Assembly: GCF_025685645.1 (NCBI RefSeq)
Contig: NZ_JAGSYF010000008.1
Location: 1-64,000, forward strand
Source of the DNA: Edaphobacter bradus
GTDB lineage: Bacteria; Acidobacteriota; Terriglobia; Terriglobales; Acidobacteriaceae
Length of the DNA stretch: 64,000 bases
Reading direction: 5' to 3'
Shown: piece after piece, positions 24,617 through 33,973 of the stretch
How positions within the stretch are numbered: position 1 is the stretch's first letter
Layout: each line of letters starts with the position of its first letter
Notes under the pieces: model-generated
Databases searched by the model: none
What the model was told of the DNA's origin: nothing
What the model saw: the letters and a program-made list of their open reading frames with translations, nothing else
Position numbers and translations under genes: made by a program

Positions 24617-27600
24617 TTATGCGTGGGCTGTCTCGGCGGACTTTTCCTGCTCGGCCTTGCGGGCGGCTGTGGTCTGGCCGAGTTCGGCGGCGATCTTCTC
24701 GGTGGTGAAGGCCTCGATGATGTCGCCGACCTGTATCTCCTTGAAGCCGGCGAGGTCGATACCGCACTCGACGCCCTGACGGACTTCGCTGACATCGTCC
24801 TTGAAGCGCTTGAGCGAGGAGATCTTGCCCTTCCAGAGCTCGTGGCCGTCGCGCAGGACGCGGACGTTCGCGTCGCGGCGGATGAGGCCGTCGCGAACCA
24901 CGGAGCCGGCAATCTGGCCGACCTTCGTGATCTTGAAGACGTTGAGGACTTCGGCGCGGCCGAGGTAGTTCTCCTTGTAGACGGGCTCGAGGAGACCGAG
25001 CATCGCCTTGGTGATCTGGTCCTGCAGCTCGTAGATGATGGAGTGGAGGCGGATCTCGACGTTCTCGCGCTCGGCGATCTCGGCGGCCTTGCGGTCGGGA
25101 CGAACGCTGAAGCCGATGATGACTGCGTTGGAGGCGGATGCGAGCAGAACGTCGGACTCGGTGATGGCTCCGACTCCAGCGCGCAGGACGCGGACGCGGA
25201 CCTTCTCGGTGGACATCTTCTCGAGCGAGTCGGCGAGGACTTCGACTGAGCCCTGCACGTCGCCCTTGAGGATGAGGTTGAGATCCTTCATGCCGGCTTG
25301 CTTGATCTGCTCGGCGAGGCCTTCGAGCGAGGCGCGGGAGCTCTTGGCGAGCTGAGCCTCGCGCTCCTTCATCTTGCGGTACTGCGCGATGCCCTTGGCC
25401 TTGTCGCGGTCGGACATGACGAGGAAGGTGTCGCCGGCGTCGGGCATTCCCTCGAGGCCGAGGATCTCGACCGGGGTCGATGGGCCGGCCTCGGTGACGG
25501 GACGGCCGCGGTCGTCGAACATGGCGCGGATCTTGCCGAAGGTGTTGCCGACGATGTAGCTGTCGCCGGTGCGGAGGGTACCGTTCTGTACGAGGATGGA
25601 GGCGACGGCTCCGCGGCCGCGGTCGAGCTTGGCCTCGATGACGGTTCCGACGGCGGGACGGTCTGGGGTGGCCTTCTGCTCGTTGGTGTCGGCGACGAGG
25701 CAGATCATCTCCTCGAGGCCGTCGAGGTTGATGCGCTTCTTCGCGGAGACCTCGACGAAGGGCGTGTCGCCGCCCCAGGAGTCGGGCTGCAGGCCGCGCT
25801 CGGCGAGCTGCTGCTTGACGCGGTCGGGGTGGGCCTCGGGCTTGTCGATCTTGTTGACCGCGACGATGATGGGGACCTTGGCGGCGCGGGCGTGGTCGAT
25901 GGCCTCAAGGGTCTGCGGCATGACTCCGTCGTCGGCAGCGACGACGATGACGACGATGTCGGTGACCTTGGCTCCGCGGGCACGCATGCGGGTGAAGGCC
26001 TCGTGGCCGGGGGTGTCGAGGAAGACGATCTCTCGGCCGAAGGCGGGGGAGTCGGGCTTGGTGATTTTGACCTTGTAGGCGCCGATGTGCTGGGTGATGC
26101 CTCCGGCCTCGCCGCCGGCGACGTCGGTGGAGCGGATGGCGTCGAGCAACGAGGTCTTGCCGTGGTCTACGTGGCCCATGACGGTGACGACCGGTGAGCG
26201 GACGACTTCGACCATGCCGGTGGTGTCCTCGAGCAGGCCCTCAATGGCCTCGTTCTCAAGCTGCTCTTCGACGGAGATGACCTGGGCGTCGGCGCCGAAC
26301 TGGCGGGCGACGTCCTTGACCAGCTCGCTGTCGAGCGACTGATTGACGGTGACGAAGACTCCGCGCATGAGCAGGGTGGCGATGAGATCCTTGCCGCGGA
26401 TGTCGAGCTTCTCGGCGAGGTCCTTGACGCTGATGCCCTCGGTCACCGTGATAGTGCGCGTGATGGGCATCGGCTCGGTGGGGATGTGCGCTCCGCCGAA
26501 ACGTGGCGGAGGGGCGAATCCCTTCATCGGGCCCTCTTTGGACTTCTCGTAGCGCTGGTTGCCGCCGCGGCGCTGGGCTGGCCGGCCGGCTGGACGTCCA
26601 GCCGGAGCTTCACCCGGAGGCGGAAGTATGCCGCCGGGGCCTCCGGGACGCGGACCAAAACCGGGACGCGCGCCGAAGCCGGGGCGTGAGCCGGGGGCAA
26701 ATCCGGGACGGCCAGGGCCGCCGGGGCCTGCGCCGGGACCGCCGGGGAAGGTGCGCGTGGGATGCATGGGGCGACGGCCGCCGGGTCCCATGGGCGGACG
26801 CGAGCCGGGAGCGCCAGGGCTCTGTGGGCGGGGACGCTCGAAGATGGGACGGCCGCGCTGCGGTGTCGCACCGGCGGGCGCGGTGTAGCTCGGTCGCGGG
26901 CCGGTCTGTGGCATGATGACGCGGCGCGGCGGCGTGGCGGGCGTTGCGGTGGAAGCGACGGGCGCGGGCGTTGCGGCTGTTTCGGCCTCGACCTCAGGAA
27001 TCTGCTGAGGCTGGACGGGAGCGCCGGGAGTCGCGGCTGCGGCTACCGGAGCCGGTACAGTCTCAGCAGCTGGCGCGGAGACCGCTACTACGGGAGCCGG
27101 TGCTGCCGCGGGAGACGCGGCGGTCACGGGAGGCTTCGGCGCCTGGAGAGGTGGATGGGCAGCGACAGGCGCGTGGGCAGCAACAGGCGAATGGGCCACG
27201 ACGACGGGCCGTTCGGGGGCTGCATGCGGCGCTACTCCAGCGGGAGGACGCGCGATGACGGGGCCCACGGGAGGCTTGCTGGCGATTGCCGGCGCCGACT
27301 GCGGCGGAGTGATGATGTTGGCCTGAGGGCGCGGCTGCGGCATGATTATGCGGCGTGGAGCCGGAGCCGCGGGCTGTGCTGGGGCTGCAGTTGCTGCGGG
27401 AGGCGCGGCGGCTACAGGGCGCGTTGGCGAGCCGGCGGCGCTGGGTGCGGCGGCAGGCGGAGCGACCACTGCCGTGGGACGCGGTGGAGGCGTGGACCTG
27501 ATGGCGGCCTCGGCCTGCTTGCGCTCGAGGATCGCCTTGAGCGCATCGCCGGGCTTGGAGACCTTGGAGAGGTCAAACTTCGGCTTCTCCGCCGCAGGCT

Positions 27601-27784
27601 TCGGCGCCGATGCGCTGCGGCTTCCGCCGGTCAGATAGCTGCGGACCTTCTCGGCTTCGTCGGCCTCGATGGAACTGGAGTGGGTCTTTTTTTCCGTAAC
27701 GCCAACCGCCGTAAGCGCGTCCAGAATGGACTTGCTCTTGACCTCCAGTTCACGTGCCAGATCGTTGATTCGAACTTTGCTCAT
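24617..27784 (-). CDS. infB: Translation initiation factor IF-2
   Basis: 1055 residues, among the longer IF-2 forms. The N-terminal domain starts MSKVRINDLARELEVKSKSI. A linker of about 350 residues rich in Ala, Pro, Gly and Arg follows (~70-430, with GGPGAGPGGPGRPGF stretches). The GTPase domain begins near residue 530 with GHVDHGKTSLLDAIR, then DTPGHEAF and NKIDKP. Domains II-IV complete it. IF-2 brings initiator tRNA to the 30S subunit. Last gene of its operon. Confidence 0.97.
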   Translation of the reverse strand: MSKVRINDLARELEVKSKSILDALTAVGVTEKKTHSSSIEADEAEKVRSYLTGGSRSASAPKPAAEKPKFDLSKVSKPGDALKAILERKQAEAAIRSTPPPRPTAVVAPPAAAPSAAGSPTRPVAAAPPAATAAPAQPAAPAPRRIIMPQPRPQANIITPPQSAPAIASKPPVGPVIARPPAGVAPHAAPERPVVVAHSPVAAHAPVAAHPPLQAPKPPVTAASPAAAPAPVVAVSAPAAETVPAPVAAAATPGAPVQPQQIPEVEAETAATPAPVASTATPATPPRRVIMPQTGPRPSYTAPAGATPQRGRPIFERPRPQSPGAPGSRPPMGPGGRRPMHPTRTFPGGPGAGPGGPGRPGFAPGSRPGFGARPGFGPRPGGPGGILPPPGEAPAGRPAGRPAQRRGGNQRYEKSKEGPMKGFAPPPRFGGAHIPTEPMPITRTITVTEGISVKDLAEKLDIRGKDLIATLLMRGVFVTVNQSLDSELVKDVARQFGADAQVISVEEQLENEAIEGLLEDTTGMVEVVRSPVVTVMGHVDHGKTSLLDAIRSTDVAGGEAGGITQHIGAYKVKITKPDSPAFGREIVFLDTPGHEAFTRMRARGAKVTDIVVIVVAADDGVMPQTLEAIDHARAAKVPIIVAVNKIDKPEAHPDRVKQQLAERGLQPDSWGGDTPFVEVSAKKRINLDGLEEMICLVADTNEQKATPDRPAVGTVIEAKLDRGRGAVASILVQNGTLRTGDSYIVGNTFGKIRAMFDDRGRPVTEAGPSTPVEILGLEGMPDAGDTFLVMSDRDKAKGIAQYRKMKEREAQLAKSSRASLEGLAEQIKQAGMKDLNLILKGDVQGSVEVLADSLEKMSTEKVRVRVLRAGVGAITESDVLLASASNAVIIGFSVRPDRKAAEIAERENVEIRLHSIIYELQDQITKAMLGLLEPVYKENYLGRAEVLNVFKITKVGQIAGSVVRDGLIRRDANVRVLRDGHELWKGKISSLKRFKDDVSEVRQGVECGIDLAGFKEIQVGDIIEAFTTEKIAAELGQTTAARKAEQEKSAETAHA

Positions 27785-27918
27785 CCGGTCCTTTTCGCTT
27801 CCTTGCGCCCTTAGCTGCTCATATCAGCCTCTTCGAGGTAGGAATGGTTATGTATGTATTATCCCCGAAATCGCCTGTTTCGCGACTTCGGCAGAGTCCA
27901 GCTTCGTGGTCATAGCGA

Positions 27919-29511
27919 TTAGCCACGGCCGGACCCTGACTCATCGATTCCCTCGTCGGAGACATCCTGAGCCTCATTGACCAGGGTGTCTACCGCGTCA
28001 TTGTCTAACTCAATCTTCTCTTCGCGCGCATCGGCGTCGCTGTAGGCGTCGCTGACGGAGGCGTCATCTTCGGCCTCGGCGAGTGCTTCAGCCGAGAGGT
28101 CATGGACTTCCGTGGCGGTCCCGCTGCCGGCTTCCTCAGCGAGGATCGCCTCCGGAACTTTTCCCAGGGATGGCTCCTCGGCTTCAGCCGGTTCCGCCGC
28201 AGGTGCAGGCGCAGCAGCCGGCCGTTCCTCTCCTTCTTCGTATTGTCCGAAGTAGTGGCGGACGGCGACGGAGATCTTCTCGACGGTCTTTTCGCCGATG
28301 CCGGGGACCTCTTCGAGCTGCTCGGGAGTCATGTCGGCGAGCGCCTCGACGGTGGTGATTCCGGCGGCGATGAGCTTCTCGAGGATGGTTTCGCCAAGTT
28401 CGGTGACCTGCTCGATCGGCGTGGTGGGGCCGCCGGACATGGCCTGCATCTGCTGCTCGACCTCCTGGCGCTTCTCCTCCTCGCTCTTGATGTCGATCTT
28501 CCACTGCAGCAGCTTGGCGGCGAGGCGGACGTTCTGACCCTTCTTGCCGATGGCGAGAGAGAGCTGGGTGTCATCAACGATGACCTCAAGCTGCTTCTCG
28601 GTGAGGTCAGTGATGGAGACGCGGCTGACCTTCGCGGGCTGGAGGGCCTTTTCGGCGAAGGTGGTGATCTCTTCGGAGAACTCGATGATGTCGATCTTCT
28701 CGCCGCGCAGCTCGCGGATGATGGACTGCACGCGCATGCCCTTCATGCCGACGCAGGCTCCAACGGGGTCAACGTCCTTGTCGCGGCTCATGACAGCGAT
28801 CTTGGTGCGCTCACCGGCCTCGCGGGCGATGGCGCGGATAGTGACGGTTCCGTCGTAGATCTCGGGGACCTCGGACTGGAAGAGGTTCTGTACGAGCGCC
28901 GGAGCGGCACGGGAGACGATGACCTGCGGGCCCTTGGCGGCGCGATCGACGCGCAGCAGCACGACGCGGACGCGCTCGCCGACGGCGAACTGCTCCAGCC
29001 GCGACTGCTCGCGCTTGGGCATGCGGGCCTCGGCCTTGCCGATGTCGAAGATGACGTCCATGGGCTCAAGGCGCTTGACTGTGGCGTTGATGACCTCTCC
29101 GGCGCGGTGGTTGTACTCGTTGTAGACCGTGTCGCGCTCGGCTTCGCGGACCTTCTGGAAGATGACCTGTTTGGCCATCTGGGCGGCGATGCGCCCTAGA
29201 GGCGTGGTGTCCTTGTAGAAGCGCAACTCGCCGCCGACCTCGACCTCAGGAGCAAGCTCGCGGGCCTGATCGAGGGTGAGCTGGTTGACCTCGTCCTCTA
29301 CCTGCTCGGGGCTCTCGACGACGGTCTTGAAGACGTAGGCGCGAATCTCGCCGGTCTCGCGGTCCATCTCGGCGCGCATGTTCTCCTGCGTCTTGTAGAA
29401 CTTGCGGGTGGCGAGGGCGATCGCGTCCTCGACGGCGCCGACGACGATCGTCGGATCGATGCCCTTGTCGCGGCTCAGAATCTCGATTGATTGGTACAAA
29501 GCACTTGCCAT
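27919..29511 (-). CDS. nusA: Transcription termination/antitermination factor NusA
   Basis: 530 residues. The N-terminal polymerase-binding domain (~1-130) is followed by S1 and two KH domains, with VGACVGMKGMRVQSIIRELR and AIGKKGQNVRLAAKL. A helix-hairpin-helix region (~370-420, with EEVPGIGEKTVEKI) and an acidic tail follow. NusA modulates pausing, termination and antitermination. It lies between rimP (90-base gap) and infB (134-base gap). Confidence 0.97.
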   Translation of the reverse strand: MASALYQSIEILSRDKGIDPTIVVGAVEDAIALATRKFYKTQENMRAEMDRETGEIRAYVFKTVVESPEQVEDEVNQLTLDQARELAPEVEVGGELRFYKDTTPLGRIAAQMAKQVIFQKVREAERDTVYNEYNHRAGEVINATVKRLEPMDVIFDIGKAEARMPKREQSRLEQFAVGERVRVVLLRVDRAAKGPQVIVSRAAPALVQNLFQSEVPEIYDGTVTIRAIAREAGERTKIAVMSRDKDVDPVGACVGMKGMRVQSIIRELRGEKIDIIEFSEEITTFAEKALQPAKVSRVSITDLTEKQLEVIVDDTQLSLAIGKKGQNVRLAAKLLQWKIDIKSEEEKRQEVEQQMQAMSGGPTTPIEQVTELGETILEKLIAAGITTVEALADMTPEQLEEVPGIGEKTVEKISVAVRHYFGQYEEGEERPAAAPAPAAEPAEAEEPSLGKVPEAILAEEAGSGTATEVHDLSAEALAEAEDDASVSDAYSDADAREEKIELDNDAVDTLVNEAQDVSDEGIDESGSGRG

Positions 29512-29601
29512 GCCTATTTTCCTCTGTTGCGTTATTCAATTGTCGTGGCGGCTCCCGCTACTTGGCCCTATGGGAGACGCCGATCGGCTGGGAGAGTTTG
29601 C

Positions 29602-30174
29602 TTAGATCTCCGCAACCAGATTTGCTCGTTCGATGTTGGCGAGGGCGATATCGACTGTCTGCTCGGTCAGCTTCTTTTTGCCCTTGCCCTTCTGCTTAGT
29701 GGCTGTGAGGTCGATGGTCAGCAGACCGTCGGAGAAGCGGGTCATCCGGCCCTGCCACTGCCGGTTGTTGTTGACCGGGGTAAAGGTGCGGAGCTTGACG
29801 AGGCTTCCCATAAAGCGGGTGAAGTCCTCCGGTTTGACCAGCTTACGGTCGAGACCGGGGGAAGAGACCTCGAGGGTGTACTCGGCGCCGGGGATGAGGT
29901 CTTCGACGTCGAGCACAGTTCCGAAGTCCTGGGCGAAGGTCGCGCAGTCTTCATGGGTGACGCCAGAGAGGGCTTCGACGGGAACACCCTTGGGCAGCGT
30001 CTCGGAATCTGCTGATTCAGCGAGCTTTGCGCGCTCGGCTGCGTTCTTTTCGACGAAGACGCGCAGGGCGCGGAACTTGCCGGCGCCCTGAAACTCGACC
30101 TCGACGACATCAAGACCGTGGGAGGCGGCGACGCGCTCGGCTGTTGCCCGTATTGTGTCCAGATTCAATGCCAT
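29602..30174 (-). CDS. rimP: Ribosome maturation factor RimP
   Basis: 190 residues from ATG 30174 (MALNLDTIRATAERVAASHG); the frame continues upstream without support. GLDVVEVEFQGAGKFRALRV and SSPGLDRKLVKPEDFTRFMG are RimP signatures. A ~30-residue segment rich in Ala, Glu and Ser (about residues 47-75) enlarges the first domain compared with the usual ~150-residue protein. RimP assists 30S assembly. First gene of rimP-nusA-infB. Confidence 0.93.
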   Translation of the reverse strand: MALNLDTIRATAERVAASHGLDVVEVEFQGAGKFRALRVFVEKNAAERAKLAESADSETLPKGVPVEALSGVTHEDCATFAQDFGTVLDVEDLIPGAEYTLEVSSPGLDRKLVKPEDFTRFMGSLVKLRTFTPVNNNRQWQGRMTRFSDGLLTIDLTATKQKGKGKKKLTEQTVDIALANIERANLVAEI

Positions 30175-30216
30175 AGCGATTCTGGTACTGTGTTGCCCAG
30201 TGTGTTTTGAGAGCAA

Positions 30217-30240
30217 ATAAAAAGTGGGCTCGAGCCCACT
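30217..30240 (-). promoter_or_regulatory. Palindromic hairpin with T-run in the rimP leader (candidate attenuator)
   Basis: AGTGGGCTCGAGCCCACT (30223-30240) is a perfect 18-bp palindrome, followed on the - strand by TTTTATTT. It has the form of an intrinsic terminator 43 bases before the rimP ATG and there is no - strand gene upstream for it to serve. Attenuation of the NusA operon is inferred. Confidence 0.5.
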
Positions 30241-30397
30241 CATCTCTTCCGTCAACTGGCCGGTGCGAGCACGGCACTACGGAACAAACACAGCCTACAG
30301 CCATGATGATACATCGGTCGGGCAAGGATTTCAAACAAGAGGCAAGAGGCCAGTCCCCCGGGACTCGGGAATGGGAACGGAAGACGAAGCCGCGGAT

Positions 30398-30426
30398 TTG
30401 CTCTGACGCGATGGCGATTCTACAAT
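30398..30426 (+). promoter_or_regulatory. Sigma-70-type promoter of guaB
   Basis: TTGCTC (30398-30403) and TACAAT (30421-30426) are separated by 17 bases, close to the housekeeping consensus. Transcription would begin near 30433, about 47 bases before the guaB ATG. This argues against upstream in-frame starts. Confidence 0.65.
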
Positions 30427-30479
30427 CTCTCAAACCCCCGTGGCATGAAGCCCCGTCCGGACACGCTCATCCAATATCT

Positions 30480-32006
30480 ATGATAGAAATTCCAGTTCCT
30501 GAAGCTCTTACATTTGACGACGTCCTTCTTGTACCTGCATATAGCGAGGTCGTTCCGACCCAGGTCAGCACGCAGACACAGCTTACCAAGCGGATCACGC
30601 TTTACACGCCGCTGATGTCGGCCGCTATGGACACGGTGACCGAGGCCCGGCTGGCGATTGCGATGGCACAGCAGGGAGGCTTGGGCGTGGTGCATCGCAA
30701 CCTGACGATTGCCGAGCAGGCGGGCGAGATCGACAAGGTGAAGCGGTCGGAGAGCGGCATGATCGTCGATCCGGTGACGGTGGCCCCCGAGCAATCGATT
30801 GCGGACGCGCTCGACGTGATGCGGCGGTACAAGATCTCGGGCGTGCCTGTGACGAACAACAAGAAGCTGGTGGGAATCCTGACAAACCGCGACCTGCGGT
30901 TTGTCTCGCGGACTGATCTGTCTATCGACTCCGTGATGACGAAGAAGAACCTGATCACAGTTGCAGTGGGCACGACGCTGGAGCAGGCGGAACAGATTCT
31001 GCACGAGCATCGCGTGGAGAAGTTGCTGGTGGTCAACGACGACTACGAACTGAAGGGGCTCATCACTGTCAAGGACATCCAGAAGAAGCTGAAATACCCG
31101 AACGCCTCGAAGGACTCGCAGGGAAGGCTGCGGGTGGCGGGAGCCATTGGAGCGACGGGGGACTTTCTGGAGCGGGCGGAGGAACTGGTGAAGGCGCGGG
31201 TGGATGCGCTGGCGGTGGACTCGGCGCACGGGCACTCGTCGCGAGTGCTGGAGGCGGTGCGCGAGGTGAAGCGGAGGTTCCCGGAGGTCGATCTGCTGGC
31301 GGGCAACATTGCGACCTACGACGGCGCGATGGCGCTGATGAAGGCCGGTGCCGATGCGGTGAAGGTGGGGATCGGGCCGGGCTCGATCTGCACAACGCGC
31401 ATGGTGACCGGAGCAGGGATGCCGCAGATCACCGCGATCGCGGAGGCGTATCGCGCCGCGAAGGAGACGGGGATTCCGATCATCGCCGATGGCGGCATCA
31501 AGTACTCGGGCGATGTGACGAAGGCGATTGCAGCGGGCGCGAGCGTGGTGATGATGGGTTCGCTGTTTGCCGGCGTGGATGAGAGCCCGGGTGAGACGAT
31601 TCTGTACCAGGGCCGCAGCTTCAAGGCGTATCGCGGGATGGGATCGCTGTCGGCGATGGCGCAGGGATCCGGCGAGCGGTACTTCCAGGGCAAGGACGAT
31701 CTGAACGAGGCTTCGACCGCGGAGCGGCCTTCGCTGACGGCGCGGGAGAACGGAAGCTCGAACCGGCTGGCGAAGTTTGTGCCGGAGGGCATTGAGGGCC
31801 GCGTGCCGCACAGGGGGCCGCTCGAGGCGATGGTATATCAGCTCGTCGGAGGACTGCGGTCGGGCATGGGGTATCTCGGCTGCGCGACGATCGAGGAGTT
31901 GCAGGAGAACGCGAGGTTCATTCGCATCTCGAACGCCGGGCTCCGCGAGAGCCATGTGCATGACGTCATCATCACGCGCGAGGCCCCGAACTATCACGTG
32001 GAGTAG
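30480..32006 (+). CDS. guaB: Inosine-5'-monophosphate dehydrogenase
   Basis: 508 residues from ATG 30480 (MIEIPVPEALTFDDVLLVPA). It oxidises IMP to XMP with NAD+, the committed step to guanine nucleotides. A TIM barrel is interrupted by two CBS domains (~residues 95-210). GPGSICTTRMVTGAG holds the catalytic Cys, and the flap region has YRGMGSLSAM and the distal Arg-containing segment. The frame is open 91 codons upstream, but the promoter and family length favour this start. Confidence 0.95.
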   Translation: MIEIPVPEALTFDDVLLVPAYSEVVPTQVSTQTQLTKRITLYTPLMSAAMDTVTEARLAIAMAQQGGLGVVHRNLTIAEQAGEIDKVKRSESGMIVDPVTVAPEQSIADALDVMRRYKISGVPVTNNKKLVGILTNRDLRFVSRTDLSIDSVMTKKNLITVAVGTTLEQAEQILHEHRVEKLLVVNDDYELKGLITVKDIQKKLKYPNASKDSQGRLRVAGAIGATGDFLERAEELVKARVDALAVDSAHGHSSRVLEAVREVKRRFPEVDLLAGNIATYDGAMALMKAGADAVKVGIGPGSICTTRMVTGAGMPQITAIAEAYRAAKETGIPIIADGGIKYSGDVTKAIAAGASVVMMGSLFAGVDESPGETILYQGRSFKAYRGMGSLSAMAQGSGERYFQGKDDLNEASTAERPSLTARENGSSNRLAKFVPEGIEGRVPHRGPLEAMVYQLVGGLRSGMGYLGCATIEELQENARFIRISNAGLRESHVHDVIITREAPNYHVE

Positions 32007-32114
32007 GGGTACGGCCGCATTCTTCAGGAAGGCTTAACTTTCAGCAGCTAGCTTGTATTCGTGTTCCGAATACCAAGGATCGCTGTTGCGTGAAAGTAAG
32101 CCAGGAGAGTCGAT

Positions 32115-33149
32115 ATGCGTTGCGTGAACCTCGTTGTTAGAGCCTCTTTGCCCATTTTGTTGTGCGCGAGTTTTCTGCCTGCTGTGGCACAGACGAAGTG
32201 GGACGTCACCAAGACGCTTCCGATCGGTGGTCAGGGGTCGTGGGACTACCTTACGGTTGACCCTGATACACATAGGCTGTTTGTCCCGAGAAGCACGCAC
32301 ACGATGGTGATCGATGCTGAAACGGGCAAGACGCTGGGTGACATTCCGGGGCAGAAGACCGCGCATGGTGTTGCGATTGTTCCTTCGGTAGGGCGAGGGT
32401 TCATCACCGATGGCGGCGGGGATGGCGCTATCGTGATCTTCGATCTGAAGACGTATGCGGTGCTGGGCAAGCTCGCCGCGCAGCCGGATGCAGACGGCAT
32501 CATCTATGACCCATCGATCGGGCGCGTGCTCGTGGTGTCGGGAGACAAGGGCGTGCTGATGACGTTCAAGCCGGACATCGATCCGGCAAACGGAAAGATC
32601 GAAGCTCCGATCGATCTGGGAGGAGCGCCCGAGTTCCTTGCAGCCGATGGAAAAGGCAAAGTCTTCGTCAACATCATGGATAAGAACGAGGTCGCGGTCG
32701 TGGACATGAAGGCGCGGAAGGTTGTCGCACGCTGGCCTGTCGCTCCGGGCGGAGCGCCGGTGGGGATGTCGATCGACGCCCAAAAGGGACGCCTCATTCT
32801 CGGTTGCCGGAAGCCCGCAAAAATGATCGTGATGAGCACGGCTGATGGCAAGGTGCTGGCGGATCTTCCGATTGGAGACGGCGTCGATGCCACGAAGATC
32901 GACGGAAACCAGGCGTTCGCGAGCTGCCGCGACGGATCGCTCGCAGTCGCCAGAGAGACGTCGCCGGGTAAGTTCGAGATCGAGCAGGTTGTGAAAACGC
33001 GGACTGGCGCGAAGACGATGGGAGTCGATCCGACATCGCACACAGTCTATCTGCCCACGGCAGAGTTTGAGGAGCCAAAAGCCGGTGGCCGCCCGGCAGT
33101 GAAGCCTGGGACCTTCATGATCGTGGTGGTTGCGCACAGCCAGCAATAG
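32115..33149 (+). CDS. Secreted YVTN/NHL-type beta-propeller protein
   Basis: 344 residues with a Sec signal peptide (VVRASLPILLCASFLPAVAQ, cleavage after about residue 25). Repeated blades of the pattern DPDTHRLFVPRSTHTMVIDA, IVIFDLKTYAVLGKL and EVAVVDMKARKVVARWPV indicate a seven-bladed propeller. No enzyme motif is evident; such proteins are common periplasmic or extracellular binding proteins in Acidobacteriota. AGGAG precedes the ATG. Confidence 0.85.
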   Translation: MRCVNLVVRASLPILLCASFLPAVAQTKWDVTKTLPIGGQGSWDYLTVDPDTHRLFVPRSTHTMVIDAETGKTLGDIPGQKTAHGVAIVPSVGRGFITDGGGDGAIVIFDLKTYAVLGKLAAQPDADGIIYDPSIGRVLVVSGDKGVLMTFKPDIDPANGKIEAPIDLGGAPEFLAADGKGKVFVNIMDKNEVAVVDMKARKVVARWPVAPGGAPVGMSIDAQKGRLILGCRKPAKMIVMSTADGKVLADLPIGDGVDATKIDGNQAFASCRDGSLAVARETSPGKFEIEQVVKTRTGAKTMGVDPTSHTVYLPTAEFEEPKAGGRPAVKPGTFMIVVVAHSQQ

Positions 33150-33176
33150 GTTGCTCGGCTACTCAGCTCGCCCTGC

Positions 33177-33914
33177 TTAGAAGTGGCGCAGGGTTTCGGT
33201 CGGCGTGTGGGCGCCGTTATGCCCTGGCGTCATGGTGTCGGGCGGTCGGTCGACGTTCTTTTCAAGCGAGCGGCTGACGATCTCGCGTGAGCCGAGGCCT
33301 ACGGCCAGGGCGAGCGTGAGGACGATACCTCCGAACAGGATGCCGAACGAAAGATCGACGATGGTGCCGCCGATCTGCAGGTGATCGAGCACCATCGCCG
33401 CGGTGACGACGAGAACCATCCATTTAACGCCGAGCGCGAGAATGCGTGCGTACTGGAGGTTTGAGTTGACGGCTCCGATGAGCACCGAGCGCGAGAGGAA
33501 GCGGGCGATGATGTTGCCGAGGATGAGCAGGATGATGGCCCCGACCGAGTGGGTGAGGTAGGGCAGCAGGAACAGCGCCATCTGCGAGTTGCCGGAGTAG
33601 GCGGAGTCGAAGGCCTGAATGCCGATGATGAAGCCGAGGACGACGCACCCCCAGAAGACAACGCGGGTGATGAGGATCGATGGGCTGTTTGCGGGGGCCC
33701 AGTCCGAGAGCGGGACGACGGTGTTACGGCCGAGGCGCTCGTCGAAGCGCATCGAGGAGAGAAGGCGGCGCAGCACGGCGGCGAGCAAGGCTCCCAGAAG
33801 CGTGAGAAGGACGACGGCAACCAGAAGGGCAAGAATTCCGGGGAGAAACGTCGCCAGCGTGAACAGGGCTCGGTGAGCGGATTCCTTTAGGGCGAGTTCG
33901 ACTTGTTGCCACAT
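33177..33914 (-). CDS. MscS-like conserved TM-helix membrane protein
   Basis: 245 residues with about five hydrophobic helices. The two segments FLPGILALLVAVVLLTLLGA and LPYLTHSVGAIILLILGNII, each followed by a basic helix, match the TM-helix repeat found in MscS-related proteins. The third and fourth helices plus LALAVGLGSREIVSRSLEK recall the pore-lining helix of MscS, but the C-terminal MscS vestibule is absent. It follows the glycosyltransferase-like gene by 59 bases. Confidence 0.75.
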   Translation of the reverse strand: MWQQVELALKESAHRALFTLATFLPGILALLVAVVLLTLLGALLAAVLRRLLSSMRFDERLGRNTVVPLSDWAPANSPSILITRVVFWGCVVLGFIIGIQAFDSAYSGNSQMALFLLPYLTHSVGAIILLILGNIIARFLSRSVLIGAVNSNLQYARILALGVKWMVLVVTAAMVLDHLQIGGTIVDLSFGILFGGIVLTLALAVGLGSREIVSRSLEKNVDRPPDTMTPGHNGAHTPTETLRHF

Positions 33915-33973
33915 AGGTTGATCTCCTTCGAGTTAGATGCAGGCCGGCGGGTTGGTTTATTCTGCCGATTCTT

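Noticed and set aside
28102..29199. Long + strand frame opposite nusA
   Set aside because: It is the antisense shadow of a high-GC gene; the - strand product is unmistakably NusA.
30207..30479. Extended N terminus for guaB
   Set aside because: The likely promoter at 30398-30426 lies inside it, and IMP dehydrogenases begin close to IPxxLTFDDVLL.
30420..31997. 525-codon - strand frame opposite guaB
   Set aside because: Antisense shadow: rich in Arg, His and Leu with no domain, while the + strand is clearly IMP dehydrogenase.
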